64,000 bases of DNA from CAZCPB01 sp044223975 (GCA_044223975.1 JBGALI010000015.1:70042-134041), one strand, 5' to 3'; numbered from the stretch's first letter, positions 25,350 to 35,745 are shown. Made by a program: numbers and translations. Notes: generated by a model not told the origin, from the sequence alone.

Positions 25350-26897
25350 ATGGGTGTTTCGTACGTGAACGACTCGCGCGGTGCGTGGATGCGCCGGGCC
25401 GTGTTGGCGGTGGCATTGGCCGTGGCGGTCCCGGGCGCGATCGCGCAGACGCTCAACGAGCCCATCCAGCGAATGATCGGCGGCGTCAAGCTCGGCCCCG
25501 AGGCCCGCGTGGGCGTGTGCGTCGTCGACACCAGGACCGGCGCGGTGCTGGCCTCGATCCGCGCCGGCGAAGGGTTCACGCCCGCCTCCAACCAGAAGCT
25601 CCTCAGCAGCGGCGCCGCGATGTTCGTCCTGGGACCGGAGTTTGTCTTCACGACCGAGCTGGTCAAGGACGGCGACGACCTGGTGGTGGTGGGGGCCGGC
25701 GACCCCGCCCTCGCCGACCCCGATGTGCTCGACAAGCTCGAGCCGCGCCTGACCGTCGACGACCTCCTGGGCGTCCTGGGCGATTCGGTCGCCAAGGCCG
25801 GCATGAAAAAGGTCGCGCACCTGATCGTCGACGACCGGGTCTTCGACCGCGAGCTCATCCACCCCTCGTGGCCCGTCAAGCAGCTGGGCGACTGGTACTG
25901 CGCCGAGGTCAGCGGCCTCAACTTCCACACCAACGTCCTGAGCGTCTTCCCGCGCCCCAGCCCCGACGGCCCCGGCAAGCGCCCCACGTTCACCGCCCAG
26001 CCCTCCGCGGCGTGGCTGACCGTCGAGAACCACGCCGTCACCAGCGCCGAGGGCCACAACGCCATCTCGCTCGTGCGCATCAGCGACGACAACCAGTTCC
26101 GCATGAGCGGCGAAGTGCGCTCGGCGGTGCAGGTCGCCGTCGAGACCACCGTCCACGACCCGGCCCTGTTCTTCGGACAGGTGCTCGCCGACCGCATCGA
26201 GCGCGCCGGCATCCCCGTGGGCGACGGCCCCCACGCCGGCGCCCCCAACCCCGCCGTGTCGCTCATCGGGGCCGAAGCCAAGGTCCGGCGCGAGCGCGTC
26301 CTCGCCCGCATCACCACGCCATTGCCCGACGTTCTGCGCCGCTGCAACCGCGACTCGCACAACCTCTACGCCGAGGCGCTCATCAAACGCATCGCGCACG
26401 AGACCACCAAGGAGCCCGGCTCCTGGGCCGGCGGCGCCGCCGTGATCCGCATGCTCCTCGCACAGAAGATCGACCCCGAGGCCGCGTCCACCACCGTCAT
26501 CGCCGACGGGTCGGGCATGAGCCGCGACAATTCCGTCTCGCCCCGCACCCTCGCCCGCTGGCTCGCCGCCATCTCCACCGAGAGCCCCGCGATCGCCGAC
26601 ACCTTCATCGACTCTCTCGCCAAGCCCGGCGAAGGCACCCTCCGCGAGCGCTTCCAGTCGCCCCGCCCCAAGAACCTCGTCCGCGGCAAGAGCGGCTACA
26701 TCAAGGGCGTGCGCTCCCTCTCCGGCTACCTGACCACCCCCGACGGCTCCCGCCGCGTCGCCTATTCGATCCTCATCAACGGCGTGCGCGAAGACTCCGG
26801 CGCCGCCGCCAAGCGCCTTCACGAGGACATCGTCCTCGAGGTCGACCGTTGGCTCACCCGCCAGAACACCCCCGCCCGCCCCAACCTCGGCGGCTGA
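25350..26897 (+). CDS. dacB: D-alanyl-D-alanine carboxypeptidase/endopeptidase (PBP4 type, S13)
   Basis: A 515-residue exported low-molecular-weight penicillin-binding protein that trims or opens peptidoglycan cross-links. The three active-site motifs are present: SxxK as S80-N-Q-K83 in TPASNQKLLSS, SxN as S336-H-N338, and K447-S-G in VRGKSGYIKG. The long insert between the first and second motifs is typical of family S13. A hydrophobic signal sequence (RRAVLAVALAVAVPGAIAQ) spans about residues 15-33. The ATG at 25350 follows CGGAGGG; starting at the ATG of codon 14 would also keep the signal. This fits a peptidoglycan-containing planctomycete wall. Confidence 0.92.
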   Translation: MGVSYVNDSRGAWMRRAVLAVALAVAVPGAIAQTLNEPIQRMIGGVKLGPEARVGVCVVDTRTGAVLASIRAGEGFTPASNQKLLSSGAAMFVLGPEFVFTTELVKDGDDLVVVGAGDPALADPDVLDKLEPRLTVDDLLGVLGDSVAKAGMKKVAHLIVDDRVFDRELIHPSWPVKQLGDWYCAEVSGLNFHTNVLSVFPRPSPDGPGKRPTFTAQPSAAWLTVENHAVTSAEGHNAISLVRISDDNQFRMSGEVRSAVQVAVETTVHDPALFFGQVLADRIERAGIPVGDGPHAGAPNPAVSLIGAEAKVRRERVLARITTPLPDVLRRCNRDSHNLYAEALIKRIAHETTKEPGSWAGGAAVIRMLLAQKIDPEAASTTVIADGSGMSRDNSVSPRTLARWLAAISTESPAIADTFIDSLAKPGEGTLRERFQSPRPKNLVRGKSGYIKGVRSLSGYLTTPDGSRRVAYSILINGVREDSGAAAKRLHEDIVLEVDRWLTRQNTPARPNLGG

Positions 26898-26948
26898 TCG
26901 CCACCTGCCGGGCGCCTCGCCAGCACACCCCACCAGTCACCCCGCCGG

Positions 26949-26954
26949 TACACT
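26949..26954 (+). promoter_or_regulatory. -10 box of the S41 protease gene
   Basis: TACACT preceded by GG, 39 nt before the ATG at 26994. GGAGG at 26984-26988 is the ribosome binding site. Confidence 0.5.
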
Positions 26955-26993
26955 CCCCGCGCCCCGGGCTCTCCCCGGCGCGCGGAGGTGGTC

Positions 26994-29342
26994 ATGAACA
27001 TCCTGAGAGCGGGAGCGTGCGCTCCGATGATTGCGGCGTTCATGGTCGGCGCGGCAGCCGCCCAGAACTCCCCTCAGCCCGCGCCACTCCCGACCGAACT
27101 CCAGAACGCCGGCTTTGAGACCGGCGAGCCGGGCAGTCCCCCGCCCGGATGGTTCGCGGGCCCGTCCGGAGCCAAGGCCGAAATCTCCCTCGACAACCCC
27201 ATCGAGGGCCGCGCGTGCCTCACGCTCGTCGCCGCGCCCCACGCCGCGCCCAACAACCCGATGCGCGCCAACCTGACGCAGGTCATCGACGCTGCCCCCT
27301 ACCGCGGCAAGCGCGTCGAGCTCCTCGCCTCCGTCCGCTTCGAAGGCGACGGCAACGCCCAGATGTGGTTCCGCGTCGACCGCCCCGGCGGCGTCATGGG
27401 CTTCTTCGACAACATGGCCGACCGCCCCATCAAGGCCCAGGCGTGGGCGACCTACGCAATCCGCGGCGATGTCGACGACGACGCCACCGACCTGGCGGTC
27501 GGCTTCTTCCTCATCAACGGCGCCGGCCGCGCCTGGATCGACGGCGTGACCCTCCGCGTGGTCGGCCCCGCCAACGCAGGGTCGATCGCCCCCGCGCCCC
27601 TCGCTCCCCGCGCCACCGACAACCTCGTCGCGCTGGCCCGCCTGCTGGGCGTCGTCCGCTACTTTCATCCCGCCACCGAAACCGAATCGCTCGATTGGGA
27701 CGACTACACGATCCGCGCCGTGCAGGACGTCGAGGGTGCCGCCACTCCCGCCCAACTCGCCGAGCGTCTGAACGCGTGGACGGCGCCCCTAGCGCCGACG
27801 ATTCGCGTCTGGGCCGGCCCGCCCGACACTGTCCCCACCATCCCCGGCAAGCCGCAGAACGCCACCCACATTGTCGGCATGCGCTACCTCGGCTACGCCC
27901 TGCCGCAGGCAAAAAAGGCGGCGGCACAGATGGAAAACATCTACTCCGCCAGGCGCGTGCGCGAGCCCCTTGCCCGCGACGACGCCAAGCGCGAAATCCC
28001 CCCGCCCGGAACGACCGTCACGCTCGACCTTGGTGCCGGCGTCCGCGCCATCGTCCCGATCACGCTCTATGCCGACGCCGGACGCACACTCCCCGAGGCG
28101 GCCGCGAAGTTCCCCGATACCCGGGCGCGCCCGGATGGCTGGTCACCGTCCGCCAAGGACCGCGCCACCCGTCTCGCCGCGATCTGCCTGGCGTGGGGCG
28201 CGCTGCGCCACTTCTATCCGTACTTCGACGTCACCCCCGACGACTGGGATGCCGCCCTGCCGCCCGCTCTCGAGAGCGCCGCACGCGACAAGGGCCCCGA
28301 AGACTTCTACCGCACGCTCGGCGTCATGCTCGCGCACCTCCACGACGGGCACGGCTACGTCGGCGGACCCGGCGCGCCGGTGCGAGCCATCCGCGACTTC
28401 GCATGGACCTGGGCCGGCGACGAACTTGTCGTGAGCGCGGTCGCCGCGTCGCAGACTCTGCTCAAACCCGGCGATGTCATCCTTGAGATCGAGGGCAAGC
28501 GCGTGCCCGACCTCTACGCCCACGCCGCCGCAGCCATCTGCGCCGCCACCGAGCAATGGTGCCGCGCCCGTGCGCTCAACGATCTGGGCTGGACCGCCGG
28601 GCCCGGCAACGTAAGCCTCACGATCCGCCGCGCGGGCGCCGAGCTTGGCCTCAACGTCCCCCGCACCAGCGCCCCCAAACCGTTCCAACCTCCCCTCCCC
28701 GCTGACGGCTCCGAAGTCGCTCCCGGAGTCCTCTACTTCAATCTCGATCGCGCCGAGACCGCGGCGCTCATGACCGTCTGGCCGAAACTGCTCCAGGCCA
28801 AGGGCGTCATCTTCGATCTCCGCGGCTACCCCGGTTCTGCCGGCGCCATGGTCCTGCCGTACCTCAGCGACCAGCCGCTCCAGAGCGCCAAGTGGAACGT
28901 CCCGGTGCTCACCATGCCCAACTTCGAGAAGGTCACCTTCGAGAAGAGCAACTGGAACCTCCCGCCGCAGCAGCCCCGGCTCACCGGTCAGATTGCATTC
29001 CTGACGGGCGGCGGCGCCATCAGCTACGCCGAGAGCTGCATGGGCATCGTTGAAAACTACAAGCTCGGCGAGATCGTCGGCGGACCGACCGCCGGCACCA
29101 ACGGCAACATCACTTCCGTGAAACTCCCCGGAGGCTACTCGCTCACGTTCACAGGCATGAAGGTCCTCAAGCACGACGGTTCGCGCCACCACGGCGTAGG
29201 GATCCAGCCCACGGTGCCCGCCGCGCCCACCGTCGCCGGCCTCGCCGCCGGGCGCGACGAGGTGCTCGACAAGGCCGTCGAGGTGCTCAAGGCGAAGATC
29301 GAGAAGGCCGCCGAGGAACCTTCCAAGCCCGCGGCAAAGTAA
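26994..29342 (+). CDS. Secreted S41-family serine protease
   Basis: A 782-residue exported protein of the C-terminal-processing/tricorn-like protease family. After a signal peptide (ending VGAAAAQ) comes a beta-sandwich-like domain (about 30-190), then a region with two matches to ARLLGVVRYFHP / AWGALRHFYPYFD, which precede the protease core in such proteins. A PDZ-like segment lies at about 470-530 (LKPGDVILEIEGKRVPDLY). The core has GVIFDLRGYPG and the probable nucleophile Ser in GGGAISYAES, followed by GEIVGGPTAGTNG. The ATG at 26994 has a strong GGAGG; the GTG two codons earlier lies inside that site's spacing. The substrate is unknown. Confidence 0.88.
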   Translation: MNILRAGACAPMIAAFMVGAAAAQNSPQPAPLPTELQNAGFETGEPGSPPPGWFAGPSGAKAEISLDNPIEGRACLTLVAAPHAAPNNPMRANLTQVIDAAPYRGKRVELLASVRFEGDGNAQMWFRVDRPGGVMGFFDNMADRPIKAQAWATYAIRGDVDDDATDLAVGFFLINGAGRAWIDGVTLRVVGPANAGSIAPAPLAPRATDNLVALARLLGVVRYFHPATETESLDWDDYTIRAVQDVEGAATPAQLAERLNAWTAPLAPTIRVWAGPPDTVPTIPGKPQNATHIVGMRYLGYALPQAKKAAAQMENIYSARRVREPLARDDAKREIPPPGTTVTLDLGAGVRAIVPITLYADAGRTLPEAAAKFPDTRARPDGWSPSAKDRATRLAAICLAWGALRHFYPYFDVTPDDWDAALPPALESAARDKGPEDFYRTLGVMLAHLHDGHGYVGGPGAPVRAIRDFAWTWAGDELVVSAVAASQTLLKPGDVILEIEGKRVPDLYAHAAAAICAATEQWCRARALNDLGWTAGPGNVSLTIRRAGAELGLNVPRTSAPKPFQPPLPADGSEVAPGVLYFNLDRAETAALMTVWPKLLQAKGVIFDLRGYPGSAGAMVLPYLSDQPLQSAKWNVPVLTMPNFEKVTFEKSNWNLPPQQPRLTGQIAFLTGGGAISYAESCMGIVENYKLGEIVGGPTAGTNGNITSVKLPGGYSLTFTGMKVLKHDGSRHHGVGIQPTVPAAPTVAGLAAGRDEVLDKAVEVLKAKIEKAAEEPSKPAAK

Positions 29343-29384
29343 TCTGGCGTACCCGAACGCACGGCGTCGCGTTCGAATCGCCGC

Positions 29385-30089
29385 TTACGGCAACGCCGTC
29401 GCGAACGAATCCGGCACGTCCCCAAACCCGTGGCAGGCCCCGTCGTACATCGCCGCCTGGAACGCTCCCGCCCCGCCCGCGCGCGCCGCGCCGTGAAATC
29501 TCGATACGCGCGCGGCCACGTGCTCCGCTTGCCTGAAGTCCAGCACGCTCGAGCACTGCGTCGGCGGCGGCGCGCCGTCGGGAAACGACACAATCGCCGC
29601 GTCCACGAACGCCGGCGCCCCGCTCGGCCGCTGCACCAGGTCCACCCGCACCTGCACCGCGCGCCCCGGCGCCGGGCTGTCGTAGTTGTCGGGGTCCCCG
29701 AGGAGCCCCGCGTGCCCCGTCGCGTTGATCGCGTACGTGCGTGTCATGGGCAGCGCGTACGCCGCGCGAACAGAAGGACACACCAGCGCCGAGCGCGTCG
29801 AGTACAGGTCCTTGCCGCTCGTCCCCGCACCCCCGGCGCCCTGCTGCACCACCAGCGCCCAGTGCGGCAGCGCGGTGTACGGCGCGCCCAAGCCCGGCCC
29901 GAGCCCTCGGTTGTCGTCGGCGTAGGCCCGCGCGATCGTGAACACCTGCTTGAGATTCGCCAGGCACACGGCCCCCCGCGCCGTCGCCCGCGCGGCAGTC
30001 ATCGCCGGCAGCAGCAGCGACACCAGCACCGCGATCACCGCGACCACCACCAGCAGCTCGATGAGCGTGAACGCGCGACGCACGAACAA
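29385..30089 (-). CDS. Type II pseudopilin-like protein (prepilin N-terminal methylation motif)
   Basis: A 234-residue protein starting with TTG. The N-terminus LFVRRAFTLIELLVVVAVIAVL is a prepilin cleavage/methylation motif: a short basic leader, then F, T, L, I, E and a hydrophobic helix. The body is rich in Ala and Gly with Cys residues and ends in DGACHGFGDVPDSF. Such proteins are processed by a prepilin peptidase and inserted as pseudopilins; planctomycetes have many of them. No ATG is available in frame near the motif, and the TTG at 30089 has a GGAG nine nt upstream. The GTG two codons later is an alternative. It is convergent with the S41 gene and divergent from the next gene. Confidence 0.78.
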   Translation of the reverse strand: MFVRRAFTLIELLVVVAVIAVLVSLLLPAMTAARATARGAVCLANLKQVFTIARAYADDNRGLGPGLGAPYTALPHWALVVQQGAGGAGTSGKDLYSTRSALVCPSVRAAYALPMTRTYAINATGHAGLLGDPDNYDSPAPGRAVQVRVDLVQRPSGAPAFVDAAIVSFPDGAPPPTQCSSVLDFRQAEHVAARVSRFHGAARAGGAGAFQAAMYDGACHGFGDVPDSFATALP

Positions 30090-30151
30090 GGCTATGCGCT
30101 CCGGACGCCCGCCCGCCGCGTACCGCACACCGCCCGACGCCGCGGCAACCC

Positions 30152-30164
30152 TACCCTCTGCCCC
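30152..30164 (+). promoter_or_regulatory. -10 box next to the start codon (leaderless?)
   Basis: TACCCT at 30152-30157 ends 7 nt before the ATG at 30165, leaving no room for a ribosome binding site. Confidence 0.4.
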
Positions 30165-31367
30165 ATGCGCGCCACCATCCTCGCCGTGCCCCTGCTGATA
30201 AGCCTCCTTGTTCCCGCCGCGCACGCGCAGCCCCCCGCGGGTTCCACGCAGCCGCCCCCCTGGGCCCTCGGTCTTAAGGTCCGCGAGGGCTACGAGGTCT
30301 CTCTCGCCGCCGACAACGTCCCCGAGGCCCGCTTCATGGAGTTCGACGACCGCGGCACGCTCTACATCTCCAGCCCCGGCCGCGGCGAGGTCGTCGCCCT
30401 CCGCGATAACGACGGCGACGGCGTCTACGAGAAGCGGTCCACCTTCGCCAAGGGCCTCACGCTCGTGCACGGCCTGTGCTTCCACGACGGCTGGCTCTGG
30501 ATGGCCCTCTCCCAGGGCATCGTCAAGGCCCGACCCACCGACAACGGCGCTCCCGCCGAACTCGTGACCGTCATCGCCAACCCCACGCTCCCCGGCGGCA
30601 ACGGCCACTGGTGGCGCTCGCTCCTGGTCACCGATGACGGCTTCTACACCTCCGTCGGCGACCCCGAGAACATCAGCGATCAGACCGCCACCGAGCGCGA
30701 GAAGATCTGGAAGTTCACGCACGACGGCTCGAGCAAGACGCTCTTCTGCTCCGGCATCCGCAACACCGAAAAGCTTCGTTTCCGCCCCGGCACCACCGAA
30801 ATATGGGGCCTCGACCACGGCTCCGACAACTTCGGCGAGCGCCTGGGCGAGAAGGCGCCCAAGTTCCAGCCCGTCACCGACCGCAACCCACCGTGCGAAT
30901 TGAACCGCTACGACGAGGGCAACTTCTACGGCCACCCGTTCATCACCGGCAACCGCGTGCCGCGCTACGAGTTCATGAAGCGCGACGACATCCTCGACCT
31001 TGCCGCCAAGACCACACCGCCCGAGTGGTGCTTCGGCGCCCACTGGGCCCCCAACGGCTTCTGCTTCATCGACCCGGCGCTCAACGACAAGACCCACGCC
31101 TTCCCCGCCGACCACGCCGGCGACATCTTCGCGTCCTTCCACGGCTCGTGGAACCGCAGCGACCCCGCGGGCTACTGCGTCGCACGCATCCTCTTCGACA
31201 ACGGCCACCCCTACGGCCTGCTGAAGATCGTCGAGGGACTTTCTCCCGACGGCACCGTGACCGCGCGCCCCGTCGACTGCGTGCAGGCGCCAGACGGCTC
31301 CGTCCTCTTCAGCGACGACTTCCGCAACCGCATCGTCCGCATCCGGCATGCCGCAACGAACAAGTGA
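30165..31367 (+). CDS. Secreted sorbosone dehydrogenase-like beta-propeller protein
   Basis: A 400-residue exported protein of the soluble glucose/sorbosone dehydrogenase (GSDH) type, normally using PQQ to oxidise sugars. A signal peptide (MRATILAVPLLISLLVPAAHA) is followed by propeller blades: DDRGTLYISSPGRGEV, DNDGDGVYEK, GLCFHDGWLWMAL, SLLVTDDGFYTSVGD, and IWGLDHGSDNFGE, which corresponds to the conserved WxxDHG segment. It ends with APDGSVLFSDDFRNRIVRI. Whether PQQ or a metal is used cannot be told. It starts without an evident ribosome binding site. Confidence 0.82.
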   Translation: MRATILAVPLLISLLVPAAHAQPPAGSTQPPPWALGLKVREGYEVSLAADNVPEARFMEFDDRGTLYISSPGRGEVVALRDNDGDGVYEKRSTFAKGLTLVHGLCFHDGWLWMALSQGIVKARPTDNGAPAELVTVIANPTLPGGNGHWWRSLLVTDDGFYTSVGDPENISDQTATEREKIWKFTHDGSSKTLFCSGIRNTEKLRFRPGTTEIWGLDHGSDNFGERLGEKAPKFQPVTDRNPPCELNRYDEGNFYGHPFITGNRVPRYEFMKRDDILDLAAKTTPPEWCFGAHWAPNGFCFIDPALNDKTHAFPADHAGDIFASFHGSWNRSDPAGYCVARILFDNGHPYGLLKIVEGLSPDGTVTARPVDCVQAPDGSVLFSDDFRNRIVRIRHAATNK

Positions 31368-31448
31368 GGAGAGCACCCCAGCCCGCGGTTGCCTCAATTT
31401 GCCGCGAATTCCCTTGACCCACGTGCCTATATCCGCAAGACTCTTCTT

Positions 31449-31508
31449 GTGACCATCGCCCGCACGCATTTCGGCCATCATCACCACGGAGAACTCCGGG
31501 CCGGGTAG
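31449..31508 (+). CDS. hisL: Candidate histidine-operon leader peptide
   Basis: A 19-codon frame starting GTG and ending TAG that reads VTIARTHFGHHHHGELRAG. Five of 19 residues are His, four of them consecutive (CAT CAT CAC CAC). It lies 198 nt before hisG in the same orientation and is followed by a hairpin (31541-31579). This matches the arrangement of enterobacterial hisL, where ribosome stalling at His codons controls transcription. The weak points are the GTG start, a poor ribosome binding site (AAGA at 31437-31440) and the lack of comparison with relatives. TATATC at 31428-31433 may be the -10 box. Confidence 0.6.
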   Translation: MTIARTHFGHHHHGELRAG

Positions 31509-31540
31509 CGGTGCGGTCGCGCAACAGCGTGAACCAATCA

Positions 31541-31579
31541 ACGACGCCGGCCTTCGCCCCCCGCGAATGCCGGCGTTGT
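31541..31579 (+). promoter_or_regulatory. Hairpin of the candidate his attenuator
   Basis: ACGCCGGC at 31544-31551 pairs with GCCGGCGT at 31569-31576, extended by three more pairs (one G-U). Only a short T-run follows (GTTT at 31582-31585), so termination may be weak or Rho-assisted. The 5' arm CCGGCC (31547-31552) can instead pair with GGCCGG at 31499-31504, at the end of the leader frame, giving two mutually exclusive folds. Confidence 0.5.
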
Positions 31580-31621
31580 GCGTTTAGGAACTCGCTCAAA
31601 TCGGCCGCGCCAAAATCCGTT

Positions 31622-31701
31622 CCCCTCATCCCCTCATCCCCTCATCCCCTCATCCCCTCATCCCCTCATCCCCTCATCCCCTCATCCCCTCATCCCCTCA
31701 T
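31622..31701 (+). repeat. Perfect octamer tandem repeat (CCCCTCAT)x10 upstream of hisG
   Basis: Ten perfect tandem copies of the 8-bp unit fill 80 bp, ending 5 nt before the hisG ATG at 31707. They occupy the place where the ribosome binding site would be, and no Shine-Dalgarno sequence is present in or after the repeat. Perfect short tandem repeats tend to change copy number by slippage. Confidence 0.97.
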
Positions 31702-31706
31702 CCCCC

Positions 31707-32591
31707 ATGCCCACCACACCACCCACCATCATCCGCCTCGCCCTCCCTAAAGGCCGCATGGAGCAGGGTGTCCTCGCCCTCCTCGCCGATGCCGGCATCC
31801 GGATCCGCGCCAGCTCCCGTGGCTACCGCCCCGACGTCACCTTCCCTGGCTCGGGCTTCGCCGTCCACGCCAAGGTCTTGAAGCCCCAGAACATCGTCGA
31901 GATGCTCCACGCCGGCTCGCGCGACTTTGGCTTCGCCGGCGCCGACTGGGCCGGCGAACTCGGCGCGGAGCTCGTTGAATTGCTCGACACCGGCCTCGAC
32001 CCCGTGCGTCTCGTCGCCGCGGCGCCCTCCGAGTTCGTCTCCGGCGGCAAGCTCCCCAGCCGCCCGCTCGTGGTCGCCTCCGAATACCGCGAGGTCACCA
32101 CGCGCTGGATCCGTTCCAAGGGCCTCGACGCCAAGTTCGTCAAGAGCTTCGGCGCCACCGAGGTCTTTCCCCCCGAAGACGCCGACTGCATCGTCGACGT
32201 CGCCGCCACCGGCGCCACGCTCGTCGCCAACGGCCTGGTCATTGTCGATGAACTCCTCACTTCGTCCACACGCCTCTACGCCCACCCGCGCAGCCTCGAC
32301 GACCCGCGCAAGCGCGACGCCGCCGACCGCCTCGTGCTCCTGCTCCGCTCCGTGCTCGAGGCCCGCAAGCGCGTCATGCTCGAGGTGAACGTGCCCGCCG
32401 ATCGACTCGAAGCGGTGGTGGGGGTCCTCCCCTGCATGCGCGAGCCGACCATCGCCACGCTCCACCACGGCGCCGGGTACGCCGTCAAGGCCGCCGTCCC
32501 CCGCGAACAGCTCCCCGCGCTCATCCCCGAAATCAAAGCCCGCGGCGGGACCGACATCGTCGTCACCGGTCTCTCCCAGATCGTTCCGTAA
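31707..32591 (+). CDS. hisG: ATP phosphoribosyltransferase, long form
   Basis: A 294-residue HisG, which joins ATP and PRPP in the first, committed step of histidine synthesis. Family segments include RLALPKGRMEQGVLALLADAG, VFPPEDADCIVDVAATGATLVANGL with the PRPP-binding stretch, and a C-terminal regulatory ACT-like domain (about 215-294, with EVNVPADRLEAVVGVLPC and GGTDIVVTGLSQIV). The long form is a hexamer inhibited by histidine and does not need HisZ. The ATG at 31707 is the only start fitting the family N-terminus. First gene of the his operon; hisC begins 12 nt downstream. Confidence 0.95.
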   Translation: MPTTPPTIIRLALPKGRMEQGVLALLADAGIRIRASSRGYRPDVTFPGSGFAVHAKVLKPQNIVEMLHAGSRDFGFAGADWAGELGAELVELLDTGLDPVRLVAAAPSEFVSGGKLPSRPLVVASEYREVTTRWIRSKGLDAKFVKSFGATEVFPPEDADCIVDVAATGATLVANGLVIVDELLTSSTRLYAHPRSLDDPRKRDAADRLVLLLRSVLEARKRVMLEVNVPADRLEAVVGVLPCMREPTIATLHHGAGYAVKAAVPREQLPALIPEIKARGGTDIVVTGLSQIVP

Positions 32592-32603
32592 GAGGACCAC
32601 CGC

Positions 32604-33710
32604 GTGAACCGCCCCGCGTCCACCCCGTGCTCGCCCGCCGTGACCCCCGCCCCGTGGGCGCGCAACGCCTCGTCCTACGCCCCCCCCGCGCCCATCGCCC
32701 CGGTCACGCTCAAGCTCGACGCCAACGAGGGCGCCGCGCCGCCCCCGTGGCTGCGCGAGGTCCTCTCGAGTCTCGACCCCGAGACGTTCCGCCGCTACCC
32801 CAAGCCGCGCGAGTTCGAAGCCTTTCTCGCCGGCAGGTTCGGCGTCGATCCCTCGCGCGTGCTCGTGACCGCGGGCGGCGATGAAGCGATCGACCGCGCT
32901 TGCCGCGCCACGCTTGGCCCAGGCCGCGAGCTGATCCTCCCCGTCCCCACGTTCGAGATGTTCGTGCGCTACGCCGCCGTCGCCAGCGCCACGGTCACCA
33001 CAGTCGACTGGCCCGGCGGCCCTTTCCCCACCGACGCCGTCGCGGCACGGCTCAGCGACCGCACCTCCATGGTTGCCGTCGTCAGCCCCAACAACCCCAC
33101 CGGCGCCGCGATCGACGCCGCGGGCCTCGAGCGCATCTCGTCCCGGGCGCTCTCCGGCGGAGCCCTGGTCCTCGCAGACCTGGCGTACACCGAGTTCGCC
33201 GATGAAGACCTCACGCCCTTGGCCCTCACGCTTCCCAACGTGGTGGTGGTCCGGACCCTCTCGAAGGCCTGGGGACTCGCCGCCCTCCGCATCGGCTACG
33301 CGCTCGGGCCGCCCGAAATCATCGCCTGGCTCCGCGCGGCAGCGGGCCCGTACTCCGTCACCGGCCCCTCGCTTGCGATCGCACGCGCGTGCCTCGAACG
33401 CGGCCAGAACGCGATGCAGGCGTCCGTCGCCCGCTCGAGGCTCGAGGTTGCCGAACTACGGTCGCTCCTTGCCTCCCTCGGAGTGACCGCCGCCCCTTCA
33501 CAGGGCAACTTTGTACTCGCTCGGTTCCCCGACGCCGACGCCGTGCGCGCCGCCCTCGGTCTCCGCGGCATCGCCGTCCGCGGCTTCCCCAGGGATCCGC
33601 TCCTCGCTGGCGCTCTGCGCATCACTGTCCCCTGCGACGTCCCAGCCTTCTCCCGTCTCGCCGCGGCCCTCCGCGAGATCCTCGCGCCCCGTCCCGGAGC
33701 CACGCCATGA
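32604..33710 (+). CDS. hisC: Histidinol-phosphate aminotransferase
   Basis: A 368-residue PLP-dependent class I/II aminotransferase that converts imidazole-acetol phosphate to histidinol phosphate. Landmarks are LKLDANEGAAPPP, VTAGGDEAIDRACRA, VVSPNNPTGAAI, and the PLP lysine in VVRTLSKAWGLAALRIGYAL. The GTG start at 32604 has AGAGGA just upstream and follows the hisG stop by 12 nt. The stop overlaps the hisB ATG (ATGA). Family length and motif order are normal. Confidence 0.94.
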   Translation: MNRPASTPCSPAVTPAPWARNASSYAPPAPIAPVTLKLDANEGAAPPPWLREVLSSLDPETFRRYPKPREFEAFLAGRFGVDPSRVLVTAGGDEAIDRACRATLGPGRELILPVPTFEMFVRYAAVASATVTTVDWPGGPFPTDAVAARLSDRTSMVAVVSPNNPTGAAIDAAGLERISSRALSGGALVLADLAYTEFADEDLTPLALTLPNVVVVRTLSKAWGLAALRIGYALGPPEIIAWLRAAAGPYSVTGPSLAIARACLERGQNAMQASVARSRLEVAELRSLLASLGVTAAPSQGNFVLARFPDADAVRAALGLRGIAVRGFPRDPLLAGALRITVPCDVPAFSRLAAALREILAPRPGATP

Positions 33711-34296
33711 CCACCGCCCCGCGCACCGCAACTATCTCCCGCCAGACCTTTGAAACCGAGATCACGTGCACGCTATGCCTCGACGGCACCGGCGCGGCTG
33801 AAATCACCACGGGCATCGGCTTCCTCGACCACCTCCTCACCGCCCTTGCCCGCCACGCACGCTTTGACCTTTCTCTCAACTGCCGCGGCGATCTCCACGT
33901 CGACGACCATCACACCGCCGAAGACTGCGCCCTGGCCATCGGCTCCGCACTCGACAAGGCCCTCGCCGACCGCCGCGGCATCGCGCGCTTCGGCTCCGCG
34001 TACGCACCCCTCGACGAGTCCCTTTCCCGCGCCGTGGTCGACTTTTCCGGTCGTCCCTGCGCGGTCGTCGAACTCGGCCTCGCGCGCCCGATGATTGGCA
34101 CGCTCGCCTGTGAGAACATCGGGCACGTCATCCACAGCCTCGCCACCGCCGCCCGCGCCACCGTGCACGTCGACGTCATCCGCGGCATCAACGACCACCA
34201 CCGCGCCGAGAGCGCCTTTAAGGCCCTCGCCCTCGCCCTGCGTCAGGCCTGCGCCCGCGACGGGTCGCAGGACATCCCCAGTACGAAGGGCACGCT

Positions 34297-34300
<4 letters not shown>
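33707..34300 (+). CDS. hisB: Imidazoleglycerol-phosphate dehydratase
   Basis: A 197-residue manganese enzyme forming imidazole-acetol phosphate. The metal-binding motifs are GFLDHLLTALARHARFD, DDHHTAEDCALAIG, VIHSLATAARATVHVD and GINDHHRAESAFKALALALRQA. This is the stand-alone dehydratase; there is no N-terminal histidinol-phosphatase domain like that of the E. coli bifunctional HisB. It overlaps hisC by 4 nt and hisHF by 4 nt (GTGA), so translational coupling is likely. Confidence 0.95.

Positions 34301-35741
<1,441 letters not shown>

Positions 35742-35745
<4 letters not shown>

Noticed and set aside
31622..31701. CRISPR-like array upstream of hisG
   Set aside because: The units are 8 bp and contiguous without spacers, so it is a simple tandem repeat; no cas genes are present.
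31578..31706. Upstream extension of hisG through the octamer repeat (SSPHPLIP repeats)
   Set aside because: The frame is open only because the repeat lacks stops. HisG family N-termini begin near the ATG at 31707.
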